64,000 nt of DNA from Clostridium sp. UBA2485 (GTDB lineage: Bacteria > Bacillota > Clostridia > Clostridiales > Clostridiaceae), in the NCBI RefSeq assembly GCF_002341865.1, contig NZ_DDOV01000084.1, positions 15,793-79,792 of the forward strand, given 5' to 3'. The position numbers and the translations under genes are program-made. Below the pieces are notes generated by a model. It was given only the letters and a program-made list of their open reading frames with translations. It was not told the DNA's origin and made no database searches. Numbering within the stretch: the first letter of the stretch is position 1; each line of letters begins with the position of its first letter. Shown here piece after piece: positions 16,584 to 25,596 of this stretch.

Positions 16584-16718
16584 TAAAGAAGTAGTTTTAA
16601 CAATATTAAGATAACGTTGGTTAACGCTTTGGAGTTTGTCCTAAATTTATAAAGTAATTTATAATCCATATACAAAGACAGCTAGTTTTATCAAAGAGAT
16701 AAATACTTATGAAATCTA

Positions 16719-16752
16719 CACCCCTGCAATTTTTATGCAAGGGGTTTTTTTA
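16719..16752 (+). terminator. terminator or attenuator upstream of potA
   Basis: CCCCTGCA and TGCAAGGGG form a stem with one bulge, followed by GTTTTTTT. It sits 115 bases before potA on the same strand. Since no certain gene ends before it, it could be a regulated terminator in the pot leader rather than the end of an upstream gene. Confidence 0.65.
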
Positions 16753-16867
16753 TTTTTATATAACATGATTTAAGGAAATTGATGATTTGTAATTAAAATT
16801 GTCAAATATATAAAGTTAGTAATTTTAAATTTACATAAACAAACAATATAAGGTAGGGGTGATTTTC

Positions 16868-17950
16868 TTGATTGACGTAATGGTTCAATTAAAAGGTATT
16901 AGCAAAAGATTTGTAGGAAGTGATTCCTTAGCAGTTAAAGAGGTTTCTCTAGATATTAGGAAGGGAGAATTTTTAACAATTTTAGGTCCCAGTGGGTGTG
17001 GTAAAACAACAACATTAAGAATGATAGCAGGTTTTGAAGATCCAAGTATAGGTTCTATCTTTATAGATGAAGAAGATGTATCAAAAGTACCTGCATACAA
17101 AAGATGTGTTAACACAGTATTCCAAAGTTATGCATTATTTCCTCATATGAATATTTTTGAAAATGTAGCTTTTGGCTTAAAAGTGAAAAATGTGTCAGAA
17201 AGCAAAATCAAAGCAAGAGTAAGTGAAATGTTAAAAATGGTTCAACTTGAAGGCTATGAAAATAGAATGCCAAATGAGCTTTCAGGTGGGCAAAAGCAAA
17301 GGGTTGCTATAGCAAGAGCTGTTATAAATAATCCAAAAGTGCTTTTATTAGATGAACCTTTGGGAGCATTAGACTTAAAACTTAGAAAACAAATGCAATT
17401 AGAGCTAAAACAGCTTCAAAGAAAATTAGGTATTACATTTATTTATGTAACTCACGATCAAGAAGAGGCATTAACTATGTCTGATAGAATTGTAGTTATG
17501 AATAAAGGCGTTATAGAACATGTTGGTACTCCAGCAGAAATCTATGAAAAACCAAGAACTAAGTTTGTTGCAAACTTTATTGGTGAAACTAATCTATTTG
17601 AAGGCACAATTTTAGAAAAAGGTGAGGACAGATATCTTATAAATAAAGATGCTGGAGAAGAAATACTAATAACTGATTCTCTGATTTCTATGGCACAGGA
17701 AATTTGTCTTGCAATTAGACCAGAAAGAATTAAACTTTCAAATAATGTTGATATTGGAATGGTTGGAATAAAGGTAAATGTTAAAGAGAGAATTTATAAT
17801 GGTTCGGTTATTAAAACCGTTGTTGTTACTAAAAATGGCATGGAGTTCGTTGTATCAGAACCTATAAGTGACGTATACTCCTTAGATGCCCATAATAAAC
17901 CATACGTGTTTGCCACATGGAACCCTAAACACGCAGTGGTGGTACAATAA
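16868..17950 (+). CDS. potA: spermidine/putrescine ABC importer ATPase PotA
   Basis: A 360-residue ATPase with Walker A GPSGCGKTT, Q-loop VFQSYALFPHM, signature LSGGQKQRVAIARA, Walker B VLLLDEPLGALD and H-loop THDQEEAL. The C-terminal TOBE region (from FVANFIGETNLFEG onward) is typical of PotA. The start is set at TTG 16868, six bases behind the AGGGGTG SD; GTG 16859 is part of that SD and ATG 16880 is a later option. It drives polyamine import with PotB and PotCD; its stop overlaps the potB start (TAATG). Confidence 0.92.
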   Translation: MIDVMVQLKGISKRFVGSDSLAVKEVSLDIRKGEFLTILGPSGCGKTTTLRMIAGFEDPSIGSIFIDEEDVSKVPAYKRCVNTVFQSYALFPHMNIFENVAFGLKVKNVSESKIKARVSEMLKMVQLEGYENRMPNELSGGQKQRVAIARAVINNPKVLLLDEPLGALDLKLRKQMQLELKQLQRKLGITFIYVTHDQEEALTMSDRIVVMNKGVIEHVGTPAEIYEKPRTKFVANFIGETNLFEGTILEKGEDRYLINKDAGEEILITDSLISMAQEICLAIRPERIKLSNNVDIGMVGIKVNVKERIYNGSVIKTVVVTKNGMEFVVSEPISDVYSLDAHNKPYVFATWNPKHAVVVQ

Positions 17951-18915
17951 TGCGGGGTAAACTTAGCAAAGCTTTTTCAAACTTTCTTGGAAAGCTATTG
18001 CATAGGACAGAAAATAAAAATGCTTCATTAGAGAGTCAAGAGGGTTTTAAGAGAAGATTTTTAAAGTCTGCCCCAATATTTAAAACCATAGGTCCAGTCG
18101 CCATATGGTTAATTACATTTTTTATTGTTCCATTACTTCTTGTGCTAATAGTTAGCTTTCTATCAAGAGGTGAATATGGAGATATCCAGTTACCTTTTAC
18201 ATTGGACAATTATAAAAGATTATTATCTCCTATATACGGACAAATATTAATCAAGACACTAATTATTTCTATTAGTACCACTATAGGATGTTTGATTATA
18301 GGATATCCATTTGCATATTTTATAGGAAGAGCTAATAAAAAATATAGAGGACTTCTATTACTTTTAGTTATACTTCCATTTTGGACTAATTCTTTAGTTC
18401 GTACCTATGCATGGATAATATTATTAAGAACGGAAGGGGTAATTAATACCTATTTAATGAGATTTGGACTTATTTCCAATCCAATACAAATGCTTTATAC
18501 AGATGGTGCTGTGCTTATAGGGATGCTTTATATAATGCTGCCATTTATGGTGCTTCCTATTTACACTTCTATAGAAAAATTAGATATGAGTTATATAGAA
18601 GCTGCCAATGATCTTGGTGCTTCACCATATAAAACTTTTAAAGAAATAACTCTACCTTTAACTATGCCTGGTATTGTAGCAGGATGTATGCTTGTATTTA
18701 TACCAACATTAGGTTATTTCTTTATATCAGATTTAATGGGTGGAAGTAAAACGATGCTTATTTCTAACCTAATTAAAAATCAGTTCCTAACCTCCAGAGA
18801 CTGGCCATTTGGTTCAGCTATAGCAGTAATTGTAATAATACTAATGCTCATAGCTATTGGCCTTTACTTTAAGGGAACTACACCGAAAAAGGGCACAGAG
18901 GAGGTTAGTAGTTAA
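17950..18915 (+). CDS. potB: spermidine/putrescine ABC importer permease PotB
   Basis: A 321-residue permease with about six membrane segments and the binding-protein-dependent EAA loop SYIEAANDLGASPYKTFKEITLPLTMPGI that contacts PotA. The N-terminal 45 residues are a hydrophilic basic extension (RTENKNASLESQEGFKRR) longer than in the E. coli protein. Coding overlaps potA at the start and potCD at the end by single bases, so the operon is translationally coupled. Confidence 0.92.
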   Translation: MRGKLSKAFSNFLGKLLHRTENKNASLESQEGFKRRFLKSAPIFKTIGPVAIWLITFFIVPLLLVLIVSFLSRGEYGDIQLPFTLDNYKRLLSPIYGQILIKTLIISISTTIGCLIIGYPFAYFIGRANKKYRGLLLLLVILPFWTNSLVRTYAWIILLRTEGVINTYLMRFGLISNPIQMLYTDGAVLIGMLYIMLPFMVLPIYTSIEKLDMSYIEAANDLGASPYKTFKEITLPLTMPGIVAGCMLVFIPTLGYFFISDLMGGSKTMLISNLIKNQFLTSRDWPFGSAIAVIVIILMLIAIGLYFKGTTPKKGTEEVSS

Positions 18916-20756
18916 TGGATAAGAAAAAAAATCTGTTAAGTAAAATATATGCAGCTTTAGTATATGGATTTTTATATTTACCAATTTTAGTTTTAATAGT
19001 ATTTTCTTTTAATAAATCAAAATTAAATGCTACATGGTCGGGATTTACACTAGATTGGTATAAAAGTTTATTAAATAATGCTCAAATATTAGAGGCACTA
19101 AAAAATAGTTTAATTATAGCCTTCGTGAGTACTTTTTTTGCAGTAGTTATAGGCACATTAGCTGCTATTGGTATGTATAGGTATAAATTTAAGGGAAAAA
19201 AGGTTATGGAAGGATTATTATATATTCCAGTGGTTATTCCAGAAATAGTTATGGGTATATCAATGCTTGCCTTTTTTTCCTTACTTAATTTAGAAGCAGG
19301 ATTATTAACTTTAATACTTGCACATATAACATTTTGTATTGCTTATGTTATTATAGTAGTTAGAGCAAGATTAGATGGATTTGATATTGCTTTAGAAGAG
19401 GCTGCACTAGATCTTGGTGCTACACCTTGGCAGACCTTAACTAAGGTTACATTACCAGTAATATCACCAGGGATTATAGCAGGAGGATTGCTTGCTTTTA
19501 CTTTATCCTTAGATGATGTTATTATAAGCTTTTTTGCTTCTGGACCAGATAGTAATACACTGCCACTTAAGATATTTTCAATGGTTAAGTTTGGTGTTAC
19601 TCCGGAAATAAATGCTCTATCAACAGTGATGATGGTATTTACTTTAAGTATGGTACTTATTGCTGAAGGTATAAGAAGAAATGCTCTTAAAAATAAGAAG
19701 ATTAAAAAAGCATTATCAGCAGTAGTAGTTTCACTAATGGTATTTGGAGCAGGATTTATTATGTTCGGGAATGTAGGACAAACTGAAAAAGAAGTATTAA
19801 ATCTATTTAACTGGTCTGAATTCTTACCTCAATCAGTTGTAGAACAGTTTGAAAAAGAATATAACGTAAAGGTTAATTACGCTACTTTTTCTTCAAACGA
19901 AGAAATGCTTGCAAAACTTATGGGCGGAAATATACCTTATGATCTAGTAGTTACTAGTGACTATGCTATTGAGATAATGATTAAGCAAAATTTAATTCAA
20001 GAAATAGATAAGGCTAATGTACCTAATCTTGTGAACATAGATAAAAATGTATTAGATTTAGGGTTTGATCCTAATAATAAATATAGCCTACCTTATATGT
20101 GGGGAGGCAATTATATAGTAGTGGATAGAAGCAAGATATCAAAAGAAATTACATCCTTTGATGGATTATGGGATAGTGAGTTTAAAAATTCTATGGTTAT
20201 CTTAGATGACCCAAGAGTTATTGTAGGTATGGCGCTTCAAAAGAATGGATATTCTATAAACACTACAAATCCTGAAGAACTTAAAAAGGCGAAGGAAGAT
20301 TTGATAAAGCTAATGCCGAACATAAAAGCTTTTGATAGTGAATCGCCAAAAACACTATTAATAAATGGAGAAGCTTCAATAGGATATGTATGGGGTACAG
20401 AAGCATATCTTGCCAAACTTGAGAATCCTAATTTGGAAACAGTTCTAACAAAAGAAGGAGTAGTTCCACAATATGACAACTTTGTTATACCAGCGAAGGC
20501 TAAAAATAAGAAATTAGCAGAGGAATTTATAAACTTCATTTATAGACCAGAAATTAGTGCTCAAGTATCTGAAGAGTTCCCTTATGCAAATCCAAATCAA
20601 GCAGCTTATCCTCTAATTGATCCAGGTAAGTTAAATGACATAGCTGTTTATCCACCAAGAGAGGCAGTAGAAGGTAATGAACTTATTAAAGATGTAGGAG
20701 AAGCTACAAGATTATTCGACGATATATGGACTGAAGTTAAAAATAGTAAAAAGTGA
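18915..20756 (+). CDS. potCD: PotC-PotD fusion: permease plus polyamine-binding protein
   Basis: A 613-residue fusion. Residues 1-265 are PotC, with the EAA loop EEAALDLGATPWQTLTKVTLPVISPGI. A membrane segment at about 268-287 (ALSAVVVSLMVFGAGFIMFG) links to a PotD-type substrate-binding domain from about 290 (LNLFNWSEFLP, SSNEEMLAKL, YDLVVTSDYAIEIM, LPYMWGG, YVWGTEAYLA). The binding domain is thereby tethered outside the membrane and needs no lipoprotein signal. I see no frameshift or stop at the junction. The operon ends in a strong terminator. Confidence 0.93.
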   Translation: MDKKKNLLSKIYAALVYGFLYLPILVLIVFSFNKSKLNATWSGFTLDWYKSLLNNAQILEALKNSLIIAFVSTFFAVVIGTLAAIGMYRYKFKGKKVMEGLLYIPVVIPEIVMGISMLAFFSLLNLEAGLLTLILAHITFCIAYVIIVVRARLDGFDIALEEAALDLGATPWQTLTKVTLPVISPGIIAGGLLAFTLSLDDVIISFFASGPDSNTLPLKIFSMVKFGVTPEINALSTVMMVFTLSMVLIAEGIRRNALKNKKIKKALSAVVVSLMVFGAGFIMFGNVGQTEKEVLNLFNWSEFLPQSVVEQFEKEYNVKVNYATFSSNEEMLAKLMGGNIPYDLVVTSDYAIEIMIKQNLIQEIDKANVPNLVNIDKNVLDLGFDPNNKYSLPYMWGGNYIVVDRSKISKEITSFDGLWDSEFKNSMVILDDPRVIVGMALQKNGYSINTTNPEELKKAKEDLIKLMPNIKAFDSESPKTLLINGEASIGYVWGTEAYLAKLENPNLETVLTKEGVVPQYDNFVIPAKAKNKKLAEEFINFIYRPEISAQVSEEFPYANPNQAAYPLIDPGKLNDIAVYPPREAVEGNELIKDVGEATRLFDDIWTEVKNSKK

Positions 20757-20758
20757 TA

Positions 20759-20796
20759 ATAAATTAAGCCTTGGGAAACCAAGGCTTAATTTATTG
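20759..20796 (+). terminator. terminator of pot operon
   Basis: AAATTAAGCCTTGG, GAAA loop, CCAAGGCTTAATTT: a perfect 14-bp stem with a tetraloop and an A/T-rich tail. Confidence 0.85.
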
Positions 20797-20932
20797 ATAA
20801 ATTCTAGAATTATATCTTTTATTAAAATGCATAATATTCATATTCATCCAAATTTTGAAAAACATATTGATTTACGAACATATGTTTGGTAAAATCATAA
20901 TAAATAAAATTAATTATTAATGGGGGATAGAT

Positions 20933-21589
20933 ATGGATATAAGACATAAAAGGATTAGAGAAATTGTAGAAAAGGAATTGTCATGTTCAGCACACAACCT
21001 TGATCATGTACTTAGAGTGTATAATCTATGTATGTTTTTATCAAAATACGAGGAAAATGTAGACCTAGAAGTTCTTATTCCGGCAGTGTTATTACATGAT
21101 ATTGCTAGAGTGAAAGAGAGTAAAGATAAAACAGGAGAAATTGATCATGCCATATTGGGGAGCGAAATGGCAGAGGATATATTAAGAAATTTAAAATATG
21201 AAGAAGATAAAATTGAAAAGATAAAGCACTGCATTATTACACACAGATTTAGAACTGATAATAGACCTAAAACAATAGAAGCTAAAATACTTTTTGATGC
21301 AGATAAACTTGATGCACTTGGTTCAATTGGAATTGCTCGCTGTTTTATGCTTGCAGGGCAATTTGGACAAAGCTTATCAGTAAAGAATCCAATAGATACA
21401 AATACTTCAGATAATGGAAGACTAAAAGATGTTTCAAAGCATTCACCTTTTATTGAGTATGAAGTAAAGTTTAAGAAAATTCCAGAAAAGCTACATAGTA
21501 AAAAAGCAAAAGAAATTGGTATTGAACGATTAAAATTCATGGATGACTTTTTTAAAAGATTAGATTTAGAGATAGAAGGAATTCAATGA
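20933..21589 (+). CDS. HD-domain phosphohydrolase
   Basis: A 218-residue HD protein: CSAHNLDHVLRVYNLCMFL (first His), AVLLHDIARVKES (HD pair), HCIITHRFR, and ILFDADKLDALGSIGIARCF (final Asp). This matches the broad family of uncharacterised metal-dependent HD hydrolases acting on nucleotides. ATG 20933 with a GGGGGAT SD. Monocistronic. An imperfect inverted repeat (21645-21680) follows, between this gene and the next. Confidence 0.8.
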   Translation: MDIRHKRIREIVEKELSCSAHNLDHVLRVYNLCMFLSKYEENVDLEVLIPAVLLHDIARVKESKDKTGEIDHAILGSEMAEDILRNLKYEEDKIEKIKHCIITHRFRTDNRPKTIEAKILFDADKLDALGSIGIARCFMLAGQFGQSLSVKNPIDTNTSDNGRLKDVSKHSPFIEYEVKFKKIPEKLHSKKAKEIGIERLKFMDDFFKRLDLEIEGIQ

Positions 21590-21709
21590 TTTAAATGTAA
21601 TTATTGAGATATAATGTAAATTAGCTAGCATAATAGATTAATTTAGAATTAATTTGATGACAGTCTATCATATTAATTCTGCTATGATAAGAAAAAAGGA
21701 GAGATTGAA

Positions 21710-22327
21710 TTGAATAAAAAAGAAGTAATTTTTGTGCTGTTAAATGAGTATGCGGACTGGGAAAGTGGATTTCTTGCACCAGCTCTGCATGGAGGAATTC
21801 AAGATGGTCCTACAAAATATTGTGTGAAAACACTGGGTTTAACAAAAGCACCAATACAGTCTTTTGGCGGCTTCTATACCTTTCCAGACTATGATATTAA
21901 TAGTCTCCCAGAAGAGTATTCTGCACTTGTTTTAGTTGGTGCCAATCATTCTTGGCACACAGAGGAAGCAAAACAAATAATACCACTCATTGAAACGACT
22001 CTATCAAAAAATCTGGTTTTAGCTGCCATCTGTGATGCTACAGTTTTTCTTGGTGTAAATGGATTTTTAAATGCAAATAAACATACAAGTAATACCCTTG
22101 AAGTATTAAAAACAATTTCTGAAACTAAATATCTAGGAGAAAAGAATTATTTAGAACAACAAGCGGTAAGAGATGGTAAGCTAATCACTGCAAATGGTAC
22201 AGGCTATCTTGAGTTTACCAAAGAAGTATTACTTGCCCTAGAAGCATATTCTCCAGAACAGATTGAAACATATTACAATACTTATAAACGCGGGTATTAC
22301 GAAATGATAAAAAGTATAAGAGATTAA
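21710..22327 (+). CDS. DJ-1/PfpI family (class I glutamine amidotransferase-like) protein
   Basis: A 205-residue protein with the DJ-1/PfpI nucleophile elbow LAAICDATVFLG (Cys in A-I-C-D-A) and an early acidic residue in NEYADWESGFLAPAL. Relatives include putative proteases, glyoxalase-like and chaperone proteins. The start is TTG 21710 behind an AAAAGGAGAG SD. A downstream hairpin ends the unit. Substrate unknown. Confidence 0.8.
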   Translation: MNKKEVIFVLLNEYADWESGFLAPALHGGIQDGPTKYCVKTLGLTKAPIQSFGGFYTFPDYDINSLPEEYSALVLVGANHSWHTEEAKQIIPLIETTLSKNLVLAAICDATVFLGVNGFLNANKHTSNTLEVLKTISETKYLGEKNYLEQQAVRDGKLITANGTGYLEFTKEVLLALEAYSPEQIETYYNTYKRGYYEMIKSIRD

Positions 22328-22332
22328 CTTAT

Positions 22333-22382
22333 AAAGCATGAAGGAAATTAAAAAAACACCTATATCCTTCATGCTTTTTATT
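22333..22382. terminator. terminator between PfpI-like gene and pdxT
   Basis: AAAGCATGAAGGA (22333-22345) pairs with TCCTTCATGCTTTTT (22365-22379), T-run at the right end. It lies between converging genes. Confidence 0.8.
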
Positions 22383-22443
22383 TATCTATAAGAGTTTATA
22401 AATAAAGTAATGTATATTATAATTTATATTATGCTTAAGCTTT

Positions 22444-23022
22444 TTAAATGTAATTACTTTCAGATATCATATTTAAAAAGTATTTATGAACTTGCATATC
22501 ATCAGTTAGTTCGGGATGAAAAGCAGTAACTAATATATTATCTTGTCTTGCAGCTACAATCTTTCCATCTATCTCAGCTAGTATATCTACAGTATCCTTA
22601 CAGGAAATAATATAAGGAGCACGGATAAAAACCATAGGAATTTGCCCAATATCTTTGAAATCTGAAACTATCGTAAAACTTCCCAGCTGTCGTCCATAAC
22701 CATTTCTCTTCACAGTAGTATCCATAGAGTTAAGATAGGTTGTATTGTCACCACTTATCTCTTTAGATAATAGAATAAGTCCTGCACAAGTACCGAATAC
22801 AGGTAGTCCTTTTTCTATTGCAGATTGTATTGGTTTTAGTAAATTAAGTTCAGTTAATAATTTACCAATAACTGTGCTTTCACCACCAGGTAGAATTAAC
22901 CCGCTTAAGTCCTCTGTGAAATCTTTAAGTTGTCTAATTTCACAGCATTCTACACCTAATTGACGTAAAACTTTAATATGCTCAATGAATGCTCCTTGTA
23001 GACATAATACACCTATCTTCAT
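22444..23022 (-). CDS. pdxT: pyridoxal 5'-phosphate synthase glutaminase subunit PdxT
   Basis: A 192-residue class I glutaminase. It has the Cys nucleophile in [13 protein letters not shown], the oxyanion motif [12 protein letters not shown] and the His-Glu pair in FHPELTDD. It frees ammonia from glutamine and passes it to PdxS. Its start overlaps the pdxS stop by four bases, so subunits are made in step. Full length for the family. Confidence 0.96.
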   Translation of the reverse strand: MKIGVLCLQGAFIEHIKVLRQLGVECCEIRQLKDFTEDLSGLILPGGESTVIGKLLTELNLLKPIQSAIEKGLPVFGTCAGLILLSKEISGDNTTYLNSMDTTVKRNGYGRQLGSFTIVSDFKDIGQIPMVFIRAPYIISCKDTVDILAEIDGKIVAARQDNILVTAFHPELTDDMQVHKYFLNMISESNYI

Positions 23023-23894
23023 TGTCCACGCTCCGCCATTAGTAATTCTATTTCTTGTTCATTGATTCCAACCATAGCTTCACCAAGATTTTCTGAAAGT
23101 TTAGCTATTAAATTAGCATCCTTATAGTTTGTAACTGCTTGAACTATAGCAGCAGCACGTTTTTCAGGATTACCAGATTTAAATATACCAGAGCCAACGA
23201 ATACACCTTCAGCACCAAGCTGCATCATCAATGCTGCATCTGCTGGAGTTGCAATACCACCAGCGGCAAAATTAACAACTGGTAATTTCTCGTTTTCATG
23301 AACATATTTAACTAACTCATAAGGAACTGCTAATTCCTTTGCAACTAAGTATAATTCATCATCCCTTTTTGAAGCAATAGCACGGATATCGCTCATAATT
23401 TTTCTCATATGACGTACTGCTTGTATAATATCTCCTGTTCCCGGTTCTCCTTTAGTACGTATCATAGATGCACCTTCATTTATGCGTCGTAGTGCTTCCC
23501 CTAAATCTTTTGCGCCACATACGAAAGGAACATTAAATTGCTTTTTATCAATATGGTAAATATCATCTGCTGGAGATAAAACTTCACTTTCATCTATATA
23601 GTCAATTTCAATAGCTTGTAAAATTTGAGCTTCTGCAAAATGTCCAATACGAACTTTTGCCATAACTGGAATAGAAACAGCTTCTTGAATACTTCTAATC
23701 ATAGCAGGATCGCTCATACGGGAAACCCCTCCAGCTGCTCTAATATCTGCAGGAATACGTTCTAGTGCCATAACGGAGCATGCTCCAGCAGCTTCTGCTA
23801 TTTTTGCTTGTTCTGGTGTAGTTACATCCATAATTACTCCACCTTTTAGCATTTGTGCTAAATTTTTATTTAATTCATATCTTTCCTGACCCAT
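23019..23894 (-). CDS. pdxS: pyridoxal 5'-phosphate synthase subunit PdxS
   Basis: A 291-residue TIM-barrel lyase. It shows the conserved [29 protein letters not shown] (active-site Lys) and [13 protein letters not shown] (second Lys), then [20 protein letters not shown]. It makes PLP from ribose 5-phosphate, glyceraldehyde 3-phosphate and PdxT-derived ammonia. ATG 23892-23894 with a GGAGG SD. Divergent from pdxR, its probable activator. Confidence 0.97.
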   Translation of the reverse strand: MGQERYELNKNLAQMLKGGVIMDVTTPEQAKIAEAAGACSVMALERIPADIRAAGGVSRMSDPAMIRSIQEAVSIPVMAKVRIGHFAEAQILQAIEIDYIDESEVLSPADDIYHIDKKQFNVPFVCGAKDLGEALRRINEGASMIRTKGEPGTGDIIQAVRHMRKIMSDIRAIASKRDDELYLVAKELAVPYELVKYVHENEKLPVVNFAAGGIATPADAALMMQLGAEGVFVGSGIFKSGNPEKRAAAIVQAVTNYKDANLIAKLSENLGEAMVGINEQEIELLMAERGQ

Positions 23895-24006
23895 GTTAAA
23901 ACCTCCATAATCTTGACAATTTTCTTGAAATAATAATATAATACATCTGATATGCCTTCAATAACCAGAATTCAAATATTTAATAATGCCAGATAGGAGT
24001 TATGTT
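23895..24006. promoter_or_regulatory. pdxST / pdxR divergent promoter region
   Basis: The 112-base gap must hold both promoters and the PdxR sites. On the minus strand, TTGAAG and TATTAT with 17-base spacing fit a sigma-A promoter for pdxST. PdxR-type (MocR) regulators usually bind direct repeats; I did not find a clear pair by eye. Confidence 0.5.
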
Positions 24007-25392
24007 ATGATTACAGTAATATTTAATGATAAAAAAGAGGGGCCTCTTTATGAGCAGCTTTATATGCATATAAGACATATGATTGAAGGAGGTTCCTTAA
24101 AAGCAGGCGAAAAACTTCCTTCTAAAAGAGCATTTTCTTCACATCTGCAAGTTAGCCAAGTTACTGTTGAAAACGCATATAATCAGCTTAAAGCAGAAGG
24201 GTATATTAATGCTGTAGAAAAGAAAGGGTACTATGTTCAACAAGTTGAATTTATACCTAAAATAAAATCTAAAGTTGAATGGGAAGTAAAACATGAAATT
24301 CAATCTCCTAATGATGTAAAGTTTGATTTAAAAACAAATACTGTAGATACTAGCAATTTTCCTTTTTCAGTTTGGACAAGACTAATGCGTGAATGTCTTA
24401 ACAACGAAGGGGACTCTTTGCTTAAACCTGTACATCCTCAAGGTGATATTGAATTGCGCAATGTAATAGCAAAATACCTTCAAGAATTCCGTAACATGAA
24501 TGTATCAGCGGAACAAATAGTTTTAGGTGCAGGTTCAGAATATTTATTAGGGCTTATAACAGAAATGCTTCCAAATCATGCTTTTGCAGTGGAAGACCCA
24601 GGATATTATAAAACCTCTCGTATTCTACAAAGTCGTAAAGTAAATATGTATTCAATTCCAATGGATAAAGAAGGAATGTGCATTGATGAACTCAAAAATA
24701 CTCCTGCTACTGTTGTGCAGGTGACTCCATCACATCACTTTCCACTTGGAACAATAATGAGTATTAATCGCAGAAGACAGCTTTTGCAATGGGCTTCACA
24801 AAGTGATGAAAGATATATTATAGAAGATGATTATGATAGTGAATACCGATTTGTGCTAAAACCTATTCCAACCCTGCAAAGTTTGGATCATAATGATAAG
24901 GTAATTTATTTGAATACTTTTGCTAAAACCCTTGCTCCTTCTTTACGTATCGGATATATGGTACTACCTAAAAAATTACTGTTACATTACAGAGAGCAGC
25001 TTATGTTTTATTCCTGTACAGTTTCGGAGTTTGAGCAGCGTACTTTAAGAGCTTTTATACAAAGTGGTTACTATGAGCGCCACTTGAATCGTATGAGAAA
25101 AATATATAAGAATCGTAGAGATGCATTTTTAGAGGGATTGATGCCTTTAAGCCATATGATTTCCATAAGTGGAGAGGATGCGGGGATGCACCTTCTTTTA
25201 CAAGTAAATAATGGCATGAGTGAAGCTCAGCTTATTGAAAGTGCAAAGAATAAAGGTGTTGGAGTTTATGCTTTGTCAGATTATTATATTAAAAAAATTC
25301 CTGATACAAAAACAGTTGTAGTAGGATATGCTTCTTTTACTCCATCAGAATTAAAAAAAATAGCTTCTCTCTTAGTAGAAGCTTGGAAATAA
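24007..25392 (+). CDS. pdxR: MocR-type PLP-dependent regulator PdxR
   Basis: A 461-residue MocR protein. Residues 1-75 are a GntR winged HTH (GPLYEQLYMHIRHMIEGGSL, LPSKRAFSSHLQVSQVTVENAYNQL). The rest is a fold-type I aminotransferase domain, with PLP-binding parts VEDPGYYK, EDDYDSEYR and the Lys motif NTFAKTLAPSLRIGYM. Divergence from pdxST supports a role as PLP-sensing activator. ATG 24007 is preferred for its GGAG SD seven bases upstream; ATG 23986 lacks one. Confidence 0.93.
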   Translation: MITVIFNDKKEGPLYEQLYMHIRHMIEGGSLKAGEKLPSKRAFSSHLQVSQVTVENAYNQLKAEGYINAVEKKGYYVQQVEFIPKIKSKVEWEVKHEIQSPNDVKFDLKTNTVDTSNFPFSVWTRLMRECLNNEGDSLLKPVHPQGDIELRNVIAKYLQEFRNMNVSAEQIVLGAGSEYLLGLITEMLPNHAFAVEDPGYYKTSRILQSRKVNMYSIPMDKEGMCIDELKNTPATVVQVTPSHHFPLGTIMSINRRRQLLQWASQSDERYIIEDDYDSEYRFVLKPIPTLQSLDHNDKVIYLNTFAKTLAPSLRIGYMVLPKKLLLHYREQLMFYSCTVSEFEQRTLRAFIQSGYYERHLNRMRKIYKNRRDAFLEGLMPLSHMISISGEDAGMHLLLQVNNGMSEAQLIESAKNKGVGVYALSDYYIKKIPDTKTVVVGYASFTPSELKKIASLLVEAWK

Positions 25393-25515
25393 ATTAATAA
25401 TAAGTGGCTTATCTTATTATGTAAAATATGGTAATATTAATAAAAGAACAATTTGTATTGTATAAGTATTAAGAATTATAAGTTTATCCATTAATTATAT
25501 CTCAAACAAAGCTTT

Positions 25516-25537
25516 AAGGAGTGATAAAAATATGTAG
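25516..25537 (+). promoter_or_regulatory. SD followed by an AUG-UAG start-stop
   Basis: AAGGAG (25516-25521), a ten-base spacer, ATG (25532) and TAG immediately after. It would form a minimal start-stop element 60 bases before the pepF start. It may be chance in A/T-rich DNA, or a decaying older start. Confidence 0.3.
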
Positions 25538-25596
25538 ATCTTTTTAAAATTCACAAATAAAAATTGATAATGGCTTTTATAAGGAGATGTTTATTA

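Noticed and set aside
20237..20539. 100-codon minus-strand frame within potCD
   Set aside because: Antisense to the binding-protein domain with no SD or motif.
21145..21540. 131-codon minus-strand frame opposite the HD hydrolase
   Set aside because: Antisense shadow; the plus-strand protein has complete HD motifs.
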